From the NCBI GenBank assembly GCA_910589415.1, contig OU342635.1:1364001-1428000 (forward strand): a stretch of 64,000 bases of DNA, read 5' to 3'. The stretch comes from Malachius bipustulatus. Its lineage: Eukaryota > Arthropoda > Insecta > Coleoptera > Melyridae. Each line of letters opens with the position of its first letter. Positions within the stretch are counted from its first letter, which is position 1. The position numbers and the translations under genes are program-made. The notes under the pieces are model-generated. The model was not told the DNA's origin, ran no database searches, and saw only the letters and a program-made list of their open reading frames with translations. Below are positions 12,801-22,868 of the stretch, piece after piece.

Positions 12801-13113
12801 ATCTAACAAGAAGAATGTCTCGGTTTCGTTAAGAATAAGTGTGATCTTCTGAGGAATTTTATGGACAGCTTCACCCTGGCTTTCTTGCGACCACACGCTT
12901 CCCGAACTGTACTCCATTTTCTTCTCCTCCATGTCGGACTCGATCAGCAGTATGTCTCCCATGCTTGACGTCTCTGATTGTAACAGCTCTGGAGCACAGA
13001 CTCGCTCAGCATGTTCTGCGATTCTAGCTGACACTCTTGAACAACATACTTGAATGGTTGCGGAACATCATGGATTGTTTTTGCATGATCAATGAGCACA
13101 ATCAATGAGCTTC
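3833..13113 (-). CDS. DNAI4: Dynein axonemal intermediate chain 4 (WDR78 / IC138 type), 5' end not certain
   Basis: Minus-strand exons in order: 13113-13050 and 12963-12764 (modelled), 11432-11389 (weak), 10213-9890, 9835-9676, 9620-9394, 7341-7116, 6287-6000, 4438-4149, 3889-3833 (stop TGA 3835-3833). All junctions keep phase and give about 625 residues, short of vertebrate WDR78, so N-terminal exons are missing. Recognisable blocks: ETETFFLLDLPS, RQAQTNKI, LCVIERLLANNCYNEEQ, MHWNKINQDVVAVGYGKF, WNIKNPMQPERQY, NLLAVGFYDGSV, then WD40 repeats IYYVGTNEGVVHKC, GPMYRMTFSPFC, DWYVRLWAEG and VDWSPTHSSI. The family is an inner-arm (I1/f) dynein intermediate chain used in axonemes, so expression in sperm or ciliated neurons is expected. 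The intron 9889-9836 is only 54 nt. The gene converges on the LEDGF-like gene, with stops 332 bp apart. Confidence 0.85.
4439..5999. other. DNAI4 intron with an unassigned intronic open frame
   Basis: This is intron sequence between two WD40 exons. It contains a 132-codon minus-strand open frame (5824-5426) with no recognisable domain and no splice connection that is needed. The stretch TGATGATGCTGATGATGAT near 5266-5284 is a small simple repeat. Nothing else is recognised. Confidence 0.4.
6288..7115. other. DNAI4 intron, no recognised gene
   Basis: AT-rich intron. A CACCCTGTA motif at about 6844 marks a fragment of the dispersed CACCCTGT repeat class. The 6390-6660 part is less AT-rich and looks repeat-derived, but it has no partner elsewhere in the window. 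Confidence 0.4.
7920..9237 (+). mobile_element. Degenerate non-LTR retrotransposon, 3' part (post-RT, RNase H, zinc knuckle), antisense in DNAI4 intron
   Basis: Broken coding fragments lie in several frames. Around 7980-8190: LNCLAICGAINTRPSATMK then LPPLHMYLETEARWATYYRM, the conserved block after the RT of I/R1/Jockey-like elements. Around 8580-8700: VPLICIPGHAANGENEHAD, the end of a retroelement RNase H with its conserved PGH and NE-AD. Around 8960-9060: CRICL followed by CRLNATYPSVP, the remnant of the C-terminal Cys/His knuckle. Stops and shifts separate the pieces. The 3' end carries TTTAATCTAATCTAAC, consistent with a short-repeat tail. It is a dead relic on the strand opposite to DNAI4. 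Confidence 0.75.
10214..12763. other. DNAI4 introns, mostly repeat-derived
   Basis: The only candidate exon here is the 44-nt block 11432-11389 (GGSDVSMLQRFLKE in frame), which bridges phases but has a poor polypyrimidine tract. A TATACAGGGTGTCCC motif at about 12019 marks a fragment of the CACCCTGT class. 12385-12640 is a dispersed repeat listed separately. 10400-10650 and 11460-11990 look like unique or old repeat sequence with no identifiable coding content. Confidence 0.45.
12385..12640 (+). repeat. Dispersed repeat, copy 1 (direct copy at 20655-20880)
   Basis: Shared blocks include ATAGAGTAGAAAACAG, GACAAGTGAAATGAAAGAG, TGTGTGTAAATAAGAGAACA and TATTTAGATTT, in the same order here and at 20655-20880. 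The two copies are diverged, with many substitutions and several indels. No coding capacity. Confidence 0.7.
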
Positions 13114-13258
13114 CTGAAAGAATGATTATCATTGAAAATTTAAGGTAGAGGTGTTTTAGCGAGGATCATTAGCACTCAGTCAAGTTTTCTTATAGTTAAT
13201 TAATTGCTTATTATCTAGTTAGATACATTATTACTTAACAATTGATTATACATAATGT

Positions 13259-13665
13259 GTATGTAACGGGATTTTTATATCGCATGAGGAAGGTTCCCAG
13301 GGATGAGTTTCTGCCCCGAAGTACCCGTGACAAGTTCAACTATTTAAATAACTATGATTTATTTACAACTTATTATATTCACAATACAGTGTAGATATGG
13401 TATTTCTATTTACAATCTTCAGTTTTAGAATCCGTGATTCACTCTGGCCGCTTACTGCTTAGTGAGGCCAGAAGAGAATGAGGGTTGGCCTCTCGTTTCG
13501 GGGCGCGTCCGGATTGGTCTCAGATAGTCGGCTGGTATTGGATTGTTCGTTAACAACTCAATACGTCGCATTACGAATCCAGGGATTATCTGGTCCTCAC
13601 TACGAACCAGGAAGGGAACAGGGGGTTACCGATCCCTCAATACAGCGCCGTTACTGTGGTTAAAA
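13259..13665. other. Possible solo LTR or old repeat
   Basis: A block less AT-rich than its surroundings begins TGTAACGGGATTTTT and ends near CGCCGTTACTGTGG, so both ends carry a GTAACGG/CCGTTAC match. This is the look of a solo LTR of a gypsy-like element. No target-site duplication and no second copy were found, so the call is tentative. Confidence 0.25.
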
Positions 13666-13689
13666 CTGATCGTCGGCTAGGGACATGTA

Positions 13690-13930
13690 AGCCGTTTTTC
13701 TATATCTTGAGCCGTTTTCTTGGTACAGGGCCAGGGCCTTGAACTTTAAAAATGACGATTTTCACTTGTTTATAACTCACAAACTTCTGAATTTAAACAA
13801 CAACTGTAAAAGCTCTTAAAAGCTTTTTCTTCTCAGACAATCTAAAAATGCAATAACATAGGAGCATTCCATTTAAAAAAACATAACTTTGATATGTCAC
13901 TCTCATATAGGACATGCTGTATAGTTCAAA
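13690..13930. repeat. Half copy of fold-back family 2
   Basis: TTTATAACTCACAAACTTCT, AACAACTGTAAAAGCTCTTA and TTCCATTTAAAAA follow the same order as one arm of the elements at 1474-2164 and 53233-54090. The opposite arm is missing here. Confidence 0.6.
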
Positions 13931-14209
13931 ATAATTTTAAGTTGTAGGCACTACGACCCTGTATAAGACCCAATTTAATTTTTTTTTTTAATCGTGCACG
14001 CTTTGGGCTACACAGACCGAGGCGTCTTAGATGCCACAGCCTGTATATGATAATTTCATTTCATATACAGGGTGGTTAACAATTCGATGCTCACCATTGG
14101 GATCTCGGAAACGGTAAAAGATACAGGGTGGGTTAAATTAGAGAAAAGTTGCACAATTTTATGCTTAGTTAAAATCTGAAAGAAAATTTATAGAAACTTC
14201 AGGCGTTGC

Positions 14210-14895
14210 TGAAATATCTTGAAAAAACTTCAAAATTGAGATTTCTTATTTCAATCGTATCTTTTTTATTATCGAAAAGAAATTAAATTTTTTTTGTAGG
14301 TTTACATAAGTCATCAAAAGGTATCATCTGTCATTTCCAAAAGGACTACTAGATCCCAGAGTTTTCATGGTCAACTTTTGTTTTTCTTATGGCCGCCATA
14401 TTGTTTTTTTCATGTCATTCAGTATTAAAAAATCAAGGAAACAATCTACCAAATTTAAAAAAAATTCTTAAAAATTTTATTCTTTATTCGAAAAAAAAAG
14501 AAAATGATTTCACCGAATAACGTCAATATGACGTCGCGAGTTGACATTGCTTGCCTTATAGGTTTTTTATGACATTCGGTTAAACAAAGGTTATTTTTTT
14601 CGACAAAAGAAGAACAAAAATGTTAAAGTTTTTTTTTTAATGTGATAGATTATTATTTCCTTAATTCTTTTTATAGCGAATGACACGAGAAAACAACATG
14701 TCGGCCATAATAAAAACGAAAGTTGACTGAAAACTCTTGGATCTAGTAGTCCTTGAAAATTTTGGAAATGACAGATGATACCTTTCGATGACTTATGTAA
14801 ACCTACAAAAAAAATTGAATTTCTTTTCGATAATAAAAAAGATATGATTGAAATAAGAAATCTCAATTTTCAAGTTTTTTTTCAAGAGTAATACC
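14210..14895. repeat. Long inverted repeat (fold-back element, family 1, older copy)
   Basis: The left arm about 14210-14480 (CTTGAAAAAACTTCAAAATT, GTAGGTTTACATAAGTCATC, TATGGCCGCCATATTGTTTT) returns inverted at about 14595-14895 (GATGACTTATGTAAACCTAC near 14782; ATTGAAATAAGAAATCTCAA near 14847). The GCCGCCATATTG block (about 14392) is shared with the family 1 copy at 51638-52593. The flanks carry ATACAGGGTGG (14067, 14123) and ACACCCTGTAG (15013). Confidence 0.8.
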
Positions 14896-15699
14896 AGACC
14901 ACTCCTTGTGCAATCTTACTCATTTTTGTGAAACAAAAATTTCAGCCGCCTAGATTGAAAACTGCGACCAGAAACCGTGCCTCAAGGATTGGATTTTTTG
15001 AATTTTGAAAGGACACCCTGTAGAAGTAACGAGACTTTTGGAAATTTTTTCGTGGGCAGGTGAATTTTGGAAAACCACTTTTTCGTGATCTGGGGGTCAT
15101 GATCGGTAGTGATGTCGTCCTCATAGTATTTTTTTTTATTTTTTTTTTTTATTAAAAAATACACTAAAATATCGTGTAGAATTCAACAGAACATCTTAGA
15201 TGTTATAAACAGTCATAACATACCTACTTACCTTTTTTGATTAGAGTTATCCCGCAACACGGTCCTCTTCTTCGGTCCTGATCTAATCTTCATAGTAGAG
15301 TCATTAAGAGATCGCCAACATTTAATATAAGACTCTGTTATTTTTGTTAGCTCTAAACACGGTAAAGATTTTAAGATCGGTCATTTTTTATTAGGAAATA
15401 TGAACTGTGTGCTTTAATAATTATAAGTAGTAACAGTTTTATTTTTATTTTTATTATGTGACGCAATTTATTGTTTTTTTTATTGTAATAGAAGTACGTA
15501 ACTAGTTAAAAAATATATTACAGAGATGGAATCTCAGAATTATTGATTTGTTAGTTATTTATTAGGTCTGGTTCACCTGATATCTGTTCATACCTAACAT
15601 GATCAAAATGTGAACTTGTTTATGTTTACTCGTCGCCATGGTTTTCACTCCATGAATGAAATGAAAAAATACATCCAAGCAACACCCCATACAGTGGAG

Positions 15700-15926
15700 T
15701 GCTAGAATGTTAATTACAGATCTGCCAGATAATTACTGATTTTAAAATGCCCTGTCTGTATTATCAAAATGATGGTCTGATATTGCTGGAAATAAACTCT
15801 ACTCCCTTTTAGAAGAGTTAATTACTGATAAAAAATAAAATATCATTCAAAATATTCACCCTATTTTCACAATTTGCAATTTAAAATCAATAATTATCTG
15901 ACAAATCTTTAATTAGCGTTCTAGCC
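15700..15926 (+). repeat. MITE-like element with about 38-bp TIRs, copy 1
   Basis: A 227-bp unit with terminal inverted repeats: GTTAATTACAGATCTGCCAG at the left pairs with the right end ending TTTAATTAGCGTTCTAGC. A second copy in reverse orientation is at 34975-35200 and shares the interior (GAAATAAACTCTACTCCCTT here, inverted there). It is non-coding and fits a non-autonomous DNA transposon. Confidence 0.8.
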
Positions 15927-15944
15927 CATAGTCTAGTAGACGTC

Positions 15945-16110
15945 TTATAGGCTAAATAAGTAACTATTGTGGCGCCACCAAGTAGGCAAATTTGACACTT
16001 TCATGTGGCAAGTCCTACGTGCCCTCTATTCATTTTAATGTATTTGTTATTGCAAACATGAGGTCGTTCAGGGGTAAAAAAAAATCGGGAAGGGTTTGTT
16101 TCACTTAGTC
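15945..16110 (+). repeat. Dispersed repeat downstream of POLG2, copy 1
   Basis: TATAGGCTAAATAAGTAACT, TTGTGGCGCCACCAAGTAGG and GGAAGGGTTTGTT recur in the same order at 21496-21655. Both copies lie a few hundred bases beyond the stop codon of a minus-strand gene (POLG2 and the FANCF-like gene), in the same orientation. Confidence 0.8.
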
Positions 16111-16375
16111 TTATTTTGTAATGGCTAAACAGGGACATCACTTGCTGCAAGAATCACAATAAACCATACGGGGAGATATTTATTTACCAATACCTACCTA
16201 CCTACCACAAAGGACATGTAATATGTTGTAAGTATACAATTCCGTAGGTTCCAGCTAGTTGAGTATAAAATATAAACATAAAATAATCGATAGAAATAAA
16301 AATAAAAAAAGCGCTAAATAGTTATGAATGGAAAATGTAAATCATAACTTTTTTCTACTGTACAAAAATTTCTTC

Positions 16376-16381
16376 TTTATT
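16376..16381 (-). terminator. Candidate polyadenylation signal of POLG2
   Basis: TTTATT on the plus strand reads AATAAA on the minus strand, about 230 bp beyond the POLG2 stop codon. Position and sense fit; no transcript evidence is available. Confidence 0.35.
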
Positions 16382-16609
16382 ATTCTTCTTCGTCAATAGG
16401 CTAGTTTTTCGGTTTCACTATGAATTTTTGCCGCAAGATTTTTTTCAGTCCAGCAGCGATTTACAACTGTTTCATTGAGTATCAATAACTCTTCCCTCCA
16501 ATAACAATGATGTTTCTATTTTTAATCTTCATTTAATTTCTTGTTCAACTAGGATTTTTTCTAGCTTCAACCTTGTCACTGAGTCGACCGTTTTCAGTAT
16601 CCAATCAAT

Positions 16610-17668
16610 TTAATAATTTTTCAATAACATCTCTACATAAGAAGCTAACTTGGTCACATGCACTTGTTCCTTTAAAGTTGTATCCCTGCTTCGTAACTGG
16701 AAAATTCCATCTTTCAAAGTCCTTTCATTCAGCAGTACATTAAAAGGTATTCCAAGCTCATCGTATTGTTTCAACTGTACTTCCAAACTACACTTAATGC
16801 TACCAGGTAACAGGAGAGATGAAACAAAATTTTTTCTCAATTGCTTGCATAGATATAAAGCTAGTTGGTTTAGTTCATCGGTAAAGACTTTTTGAGAGGC
16901 AGATACTGAAAAACTAATAAAATAGGGAGCAAGTTTTCTGTGGAATCGAAACAATTGACTGTTACTTCCGCGTTCATCGAAGGCATCACAAAGTATGTTC
17001 AGTAACATGGTGGAACAGCTTACTTCTGTTTCAACACTGCTGGCTTCGACTAGTTTTCGACCGTCCTTGAAATGAAGGTTTGCGTTGTTAATTTTCGGTT
17101 CGACGTTTGATGTGATAGTTTCGAGCAGCTGTTTCCCCCACGGATATGTAGCTGTGATTTCGGTGAATTGAGATTGTTCATTCGTTTTTATATCTTTCAA
17201 TATGTACCTTCCTGGCGACGCGGAGATCTTCCTCCACCACATTTTCCTTTGGCGTTGCCATTGATGAAAAAATTGAGTAGCTCCTCTTGGAGGAACAAAC
17301 ATGGTGCATTTGAATTTTTTATCATCCTCGAAGAGATGTTGGAAATTAATGCTGTCCGACTGCAATTTATCGGAATCTTTTAGGTTATTTTGATCTGTAA
17401 CCTGGACTATACCGAACGGTAAGGTGTCTGAACACATTTGCCTTGAAACATTAAACGTATATTCAAAATCATTATCGCTGCAGAGAAATACAGTAGTGTC
17501 TTTATTGGCCAGGAAATGTTGCAGCAATTCATTTCGCAGTTTTTCTTGCAGCATTGCTCCAGTAGGGCCTATTTTCAGAAGAAATCCTAATTCATTGGCA
17601 CTGCTACTCGACTTTTTGAGAAAATGTTGCCGTTCGCATAAAGTGAGGATTTTATTGAAACCATTCAT
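16610..17668 (-). CDS. PolG2: Mitochondrial DNA polymerase gamma accessory subunit
   Basis: One uninterrupted exon of 352 residues. The frame is open for 25 codons upstream, but the first ATG is at 17668 (MNGFNKILTLCERQHFLKK), so that start is used. PolG2 family blocks include the middle segment FFHQWQRQRKMWWRKISASP and the class II aminoacyl-tRNA-synthetase-like motif RFHRKLAPYFISFS, followed by a C-terminal anticodon-binding-like domain (residues about 240-350). The protein is the processivity subunit that binds the catalytic PolG in the mitochondrial matrix for mtDNA replication. Length is near that of insect homologs and shorter than the vertebrate form. A tiny upstream frame (ATG AAG TTG AAA TGA) overlaps the start ATG in another frame. 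No separate targeting peptide is obvious. Confidence 0.9.
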   Translation of the reverse strand: MNGFNKILTLCERQHFLKKSSSSANELGFLLKIGPTGAMLQEKLRNELLQHFLANKDTTVFLCSDNDFEYTFNVSRQMCSDTLPFGIVQVTDQNNLKDSDKLQSDSINFQHLFEDDKKFKCTMFVPPRGATQFFHQWQRQRKMWWRKISASPGRYILKDIKTNEQSQFTEITATYPWGKQLLETITSNVEPKINNANLHFKDGRKLVEASSVETEVSCSTMLLNILCDAFDERGSNSQLFRFHRKLAPYFISFSVSASQKVFTDELNQLALYLCKQLRKNFVSSLLLPGSIKCSLEVQLKQYDELGIPFNVLLNERTLKDGIFQLRSRDTTLKEQVHVTKLASYVEMLLKNY

Positions 17669-17961
17669 TTCAACTTCATTTTTTTTTAGTAAAAAACAAA
17701 TCCAAATTGTAAAATGTAAATTACATCTGCAGCCTTCACACAATCAACAATGATTTAAGTTCAAATTTTTAGCTACAAGTGCTACAACAACTTTTCAAAT
17801 TTTGATTTATTCGATTTTATTATCATTTAATTTCATTATTTATTTTTAATTTCTATTTACAAATTTTTTTTATTAGTCTTATTTTTATTTATTTGCATTC
17901 TGGCCTTAGGTTACATCGTTAACGTCAAGTCAACTGTTTTAGTACGGTTACCCACATATGT

Positions 17962-18120
17962 CCGTATTCATCAAACTTCAAAATATAACCCTGGGGTTAA
18001 ATTTTGAATTTTCTGACAGCTGATTGGTCTAATGTACAATCCCTACGAACGCTACGAATTTTGAACCAATGACATGTTCCAAAATATAACCCCAGGGGTT
18101 ATATTTATTGATGAATACGG
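17962..18120. repeat. 159-bp palindromic MITE, copy 1
   Basis: Ends are CCGTATTCATCAA and TTGATGAATACGG. Inside, AAAATATAACCCTGGGGTTA pairs with AAAATATAACCCCAGGGGTT. A second copy of the same length (159 bp) and orientation is at 36185-36343 with only a few differences. Confidence 0.88.
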
Positions 18121-18123
18121 GCC

Positions 18124-19772
18124 ATAGAGAAAGATAATATAATAGAGTGTTCGATTACACGTTAAACTCTAGGTAACCTGCGACGGTGGCGACTACCTGG
18201 GCTACCGGAGAAATCATCGGTAAACGCGGGACATTCAAATTTAAATTTATACCTAATTATTATTTGAAAAATTATTTTTACGGTTGAAGTGTCGCCACTT
18301 CGACAAATAAACTTCGAAGCATCAATATAGAACTTCTTTATTCTTAATAGGTACACAATATATACGACGAGTATACTAATAATTGCAACAAATGTTTTCT
18401 ACAAAATTTTCCTCACACAAATACTACAGGCCAGTTTTCACAGAAGATTCTTTAATTTTCATAAACCGCAGTTTTCTCAACGTGGAAAGACTTTTCCAGG
18501 AAAAAGGAAAAGACATTTGCTTTGTAATAATAATTGTTGTTAATAATTTTAATATGAAAGGCATTCCAGCCATCTGCTGGATCGTGCACCGCAGACGCCG
18601 ACGCTTGGTTGAGATGCTGCAGACGTGTATACCTATTATAGCTACGATCCACCGAAGTGGTAGGTCACGTAACTGGGTCCTCTTCGAGAGGAAAGCAGAA
18701 AACAAAGGATCTCTCTGAAAAAAATTACAAAAAACTAAATTTTTATGATTATAATTAGTTTCGAGTGAAGCAGCAGGCGTTTTAAAGAAAAACTCCAAGA
18801 GTCAGATTTATATACTTCTACAGATGATTATCTCTTATTTTCAAAAATTACGAGAAAATTTACGCATCGTCTTGAGACAAAAATTAGCAACTCATATGTC
18901 TTATAAACTTTTTCTTCATATTGCTATACCTTCTCTTGTAAAAAATATGAAGACAAAGAATTCATAGACCTTCATTTGATGCTTTGACTGAGAAGGAAGA
19001 GTTTACAGAGAAACTCCAAGAAACAAAAAATACTTATCTTATCAAAGGATGTTTTCAGAGTTTTGTGGGCAATAAAATAAGCGGCCCATTTATTTCAGGC
19101 CTGGTCACGTGAACTTCTTTACTTAATAAAATGCCCAATAGTAATGCACCAAACTAAATAAGTATAAATAGACCGTATCACATCAGAATCTCAGCAACTC
19201 CAAAGATTTGTATTCGCTTATGTACATTCTAAGTGTTTTAATGCAATTTTTCTTGATTAGAACTGCTTTTAAACCAGGACATAGACAGAATGTGGTTCCT
19301 AAAACATTTTTTTTGCATTCAGAAAGATGAGTTTTCGATTTATTTAAAATAATTTTACTACTTACAACAACATATGAAGCAGCATAGCAGTTACCTTTCA
19401 AAAAGTCAACGCATATGCGAAAGTTGTACGCTATAACTGTTATTAATTGGGTAAATTATTATAAATTATATTTCTAGGTAAGTACTTTAAAGGTAAAGTT
19501 TTATCTAAACTTTATTATTATAGTTTGATAAAATACCCAAATTAAATAAATCAAATTTGACACAATTACAAAACTATACGTCAGATTATGTCAAACTGAG
19601 AATTTATATCTAAAGGCAACTGCATTTTAGTTTCGAAATCGTCCGCAATGCGCGATGCGCTACCGGAATGCGCGTGAACAGTGTACCCATTTTCGTCCGT
19701 CGATCTGACGGTCTCTTTATAGTATGTTGTCTCTGGTTACCCACTCCCACTAGCCAGTGATGTGATGTGCCT
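18124..19772. other. Intergenic region without a recognised gene
   Basis: Open frames of 60-124 codons occur on both strands (for example 18383-18718), but none shows a domain, codon-like conservation or splice context. The sequence is AT-rich with no internal repeat partner. Confidence 0.45.
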
Positions 19773-20614
19773 TTACGCGTAAAGAATTCATCATCTACGT
19801 TTGACGTAAAGAATGAATAAGTAAAGAATGTAAAGAATAGGTAAGAATGTTTCGAGCTCCACCTCTACTTCGACATGAACCCGTGTTTTCATGAAAAAAA
19901 TTTCTTCACAAAATACTTCTCTGGGTGGTTCAGGTTCTGAAGAAATATATTCGTAACTTGTTGTTGTATTAATTTCCTCTTCCAAGCTTGACTCATAAAT
20001 GGCAGTGGTACGAATGATCGGAATGATTCAATATCAGAATTTTGATTTTCGCTGTTTCACGTTTTTGAACTTTTCCTTCTGATAAATAATTACTACTCGA
20101 AGTAGTGGGAATTAAATTTACTGGTTGCAGGAGGACCTCACCTCAGGTATTGCTAAAATATGGAAAAATCATGCTTGGAGTGCAAATAAAAATCAAGAAC
20201 TGAATATAAGTACAATATAATAAATCTCACTCAGCAACGACTTGACTTTAACTTACCTATATGAAGAAACTGCAGTATTAGCACTGAATTTCTCATCACA
20301 TATTCGCATGTTCCACAACACATAAAGCAATATAATTTATATTGTTATATATTTTAATTTCGGTGAGCTGGAGCTCAGAATATTCCTGAGTTTTGACTTC
20401 TGCCAACCATCGTATAATCTATTGTGTGTAGTAGTGGGATTCCATGAACATTAATAATAATAAAATAACATAGACAATAATAATTTGTATAAAAACAAAC
20501 AGAACATAACCTTGCTTTTCAATTGTTTTCGTTCTTTACCTATTCTTTACGTATTGTTTACATATTCTTTTAATTCTTTACGTCAAACGTAGAGGATGAA
20601 TTCTTTACGCGTAA
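19773..20614. mobile_element. Non-autonomous TIR element, 842 bp (TTACGCGTAAAGAATTC ends)
   Basis: The left end TTACGCGTAAAGAATTCATC followed by TCTACGTTTGACGTAAAGAA is matched by the inverted right end (TTCTTTACGTCAAACGTAGA, GATGAATTCTTTACGCGTAA). The subterminal DNA holds runs of GTAAAGAAT units. No transposase frame is present; a 64-codon minus frame near 19791-19985 is not recognisable. The right half is shared with 49381-49595. No clear target duplication was found. Confidence 0.8.
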
Positions 20615-20654
20615 TCGATGCTTAATCGTTACTGGCAACTGTCGGCACTCGTGT

Positions 20655-20880
20655 CAGTTGTATTTTGAAAGTTGATATGAAAGCTGAAGTATCATTAGTA
20701 ACGAAGAGATAGAGTAGAAAACAGAGTGAAACGATTATGACAAGTGAAGTGAAAGAGTATAGTTTAGTTTTGTTGTGTTAGTGTTAGTCGTAATATCTGT
20801 GTGTAAATAAGAGAACAGCTGATTATTTAGATTTAGAAATTATTGTTATAGGTATACAGTTATGTTAAGGAATAAATAAT
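20655..20880 (+). repeat. Dispersed repeat, copy 2 (partner at 12385-12640)
   Basis: Contains AGATAGAGTAGAAAACAGAG, ACAAGTGAAGTGAAAGAG and GTGTGTAAATAAGAGAACAG in the order found at 12385-12640. It lies directly next to the TIR element. Non-coding. Confidence 0.65.
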
Positions 20881-21495
20881 TTTATAAGACTTTTAATTGG
20901 GAATTAATAAAGTGTAAGATTGTAATAATATTTAAAATTTCATAAGAGATCGAATTTCCAGGAAGTTTGCAATGTATAGCTGTATTGTGGTCTGCCTAGC
21001 TTGAGGAGTATTAACTATAATCGATTGACTAATCATATCACACTCTATAGTATAGTGTGATTTTTTTTTCAATTCTAGGGTGATATTTGTCATTTTCGCA
21101 GGTGGTCGTCGGAAATAGTATTGTTTTTTATTACTATAATGTGTGGAAAGTGACCCATTTCACACTAGTGGAAGATTGGTCTCGTACGAGGAGTCAGCCG
21201 AGTATGAGAATCCCATGAGTGTGAAATGACACTCTTCACACCAGTAATGTAGGTACACTATTTTTCCTACGACCACATATTGATTTCTTTTTTATACTTT
21301 TATTTGAAAACTTCACAAAGAAAAACTAATGATTGGATTAGAAAAAGGTTAAATAACAACAATTTAGAATTTGAAAGTAGGTTACGTTAGATAAAGTTTT
21401 TGATTTTACTGTTTTGGGTCTACATCATTAAACTTATTACATAAAAACCCGTAAAAATATAAAACTCCATAAAAAACTGCCTAAACTAAAAAAAC

Positions 21496-21655
21496 ACCTA
21501 TAGGCTAAATAAGTAACTATTGTGGCGCCACCAAGTAGGAAGTAGGCAAATTTGACACTTTCATGCGGCAAGTGTGCCCGCTATTCATTTTAATGTATTT
21601 CTCATTACAAACTTGAGGTCGTTCAAGGATAAAAAAAATCTGGAAGGGTTTGTTA
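21496..21655 (+). repeat. Dispersed repeat downstream of the FANCF-like gene, copy 2
   Basis: Direct copy of 15945-16110 with a small tandem duplication (AAGTAGGAAGTAGG) and a short deletion. A minus-strand AATAAA (plus TTTATT, 21698-21703) for the neighbouring gene lies just beyond it. Confidence 0.75.
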
Positions 21656-21836
21656 CTTTGTTGTACACGAGTACCTTATATGCTTATTACACACGCATTT
21701 ATTACTCCTGAATCTTTTTTTAGATAATAATAAATTAAAGTTAAAAAATTTAGTTAATTTAAGAGGACGTTTAAGTAATACTATATAGGTATAATGTAAT
21801 TAATGCATGTATTCATTTATGATAAATTAATGCAAA

Positions 21837-22868
21837 TCAAAAATAACTGTTTTTTATTTCTTCTCTTACTTTTAACCATAATAAAGAATTAGTGGACACA
21901 GAAGCTTCAACTAATTTCAAATCAATATATTGTGCAATTTTTTGATGCTGTCTGTGTAGAAACTTCAACATAGAAACTATATCCATAAATGTTATCTCGG
22001 GGCATATTGAAATATTCCTATTAGCTGTCCATACAGTATGATCCCCAATTGTTGTGCTTTCCATCATAGAGCCTATGTACAGGATAAACTTCCAGAATGA
22101 TTCCAGGAAACTTTCAAAGTTAATACAAGCATTAGCAATGTGTTTACGTGCAACGTTTTTAAAAAGTGTAAGCCAGAATTGCTTACTGATTATACTTCTA
22201 TCTAACATTTTTGTTAATACCAATTCTAGAATGTATATCCTTACACTATCTTCATCATGCTGAACAATTTTTAACGCTAATACAGCAATTAGCAGGTCGA
22301 GTTTAAATTCTACATTGTATGCTGAAAACATCTCCTTTAAACATTGTTTAGTTTCGTCCGTATTAATTTTATACTCGGAAGTTATTCTTTTTAAAAACAG
22401 TTTAACTTTCAATTCATCAACATTTATAGACTGCTGATTTGCGAAGGTGAAATCTTGAATTGCTTCATAGCTCGAAGTTTGCAATAAATAGTTCTTTATC
22501 CAGTTTTCCAGGCGTAGCTGAGAAAAGAGTGAGGTGTAAATTCTTACAGCGTTGTCGATCCTGTTTTCGTTAAAACTGGAGCTTTTAAATATCAACGAGA
22601 GAACTTTGTCGCCGGCCAGTTCGAATGTGTCTTTATTTACATCTGCGGAGATCTGGTAGGTTGCTTTCAAAATGGTCATGAAGTTCGGTGTTATGTTCTG
22701 AGCCTCCAGCTGCTGTACAGACTTTTCTATGAAAACTGATAGTTTAAAAGCAGCTTTGATATCTTCAGTGGTGGCTACGTTAACCCAGCTTTTTTCTTGT
22801 TGTATGCAAATGAACTTGGTGAACGAGAGCAGGATTTGTTGAATATGAGAGCGAATATCTTCTTGCAT
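21837..22868 (-). CDS. Intronless helical protein, possibly a divergent FANCF
   Basis: An uninterrupted 343-residue frame with an ATG start (MQEDIRSHIQQILLSFTKF) and normal amino-acid composition. It is predicted to be almost all helix (Leu, Ile, Lys, Glu and Ser rich) with no membrane segment, zinc site or catalytic motif. The size, single exon, helical-repeat character and C-terminal pattern (aromatic-rich segment, then a long helix, then NSLLWLKVREEI) recall FANCF, the adaptor of the Fanconi anaemia core complex that monoubiquitinates FANCD2. This is pattern recognition at low identity. It could equally be an unrelated helical protein. A minus-strand AATAAA lies about 135 bp beyond the stop. 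Confidence 0.7.
   Translation of the reverse strand: MQEDIRSHIQQILLSFTKFICIQQEKSWVNVATTEDIKAAFKLSVFIEKSVQQLEAQNITPNFMTILKATYQISADVNKDTFELAGDKVLSLIFKSSSFNENRIDNAVRIYTSLFSQLRLENWIKNYLLQTSSYEAIQDFTFANQQSINVDELKVKLFLKRITSEYKINTDETKQCLKEMFSAYNVEFKLDLLIAVLALKIVQHDEDSVRIYILELVLTKMLDRSIISKQFWLTLFKNVARKHIANACINFESFLESFWKFILYIGSMMESTTIGDHTVWTANRNISICPEITFMDIVSMLKFLHRQHQKIAQYIDLKLVEASVSTNSLLWLKVREEIKNSYF

Noticed and set aside
17669..17743. Upstream extension of POLG2 to 17743
   Set aside because: The extension starts with GTG and reads through Cys-rich and AT-rich leader sequence; the first ATG at 17668 begins the conserved region.
18383..18798. Overlapping 111- and 124-codon frames on both strands
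   Set aside because: No domain, no splice context and no coding bias; expected by chance in this length of sequence.
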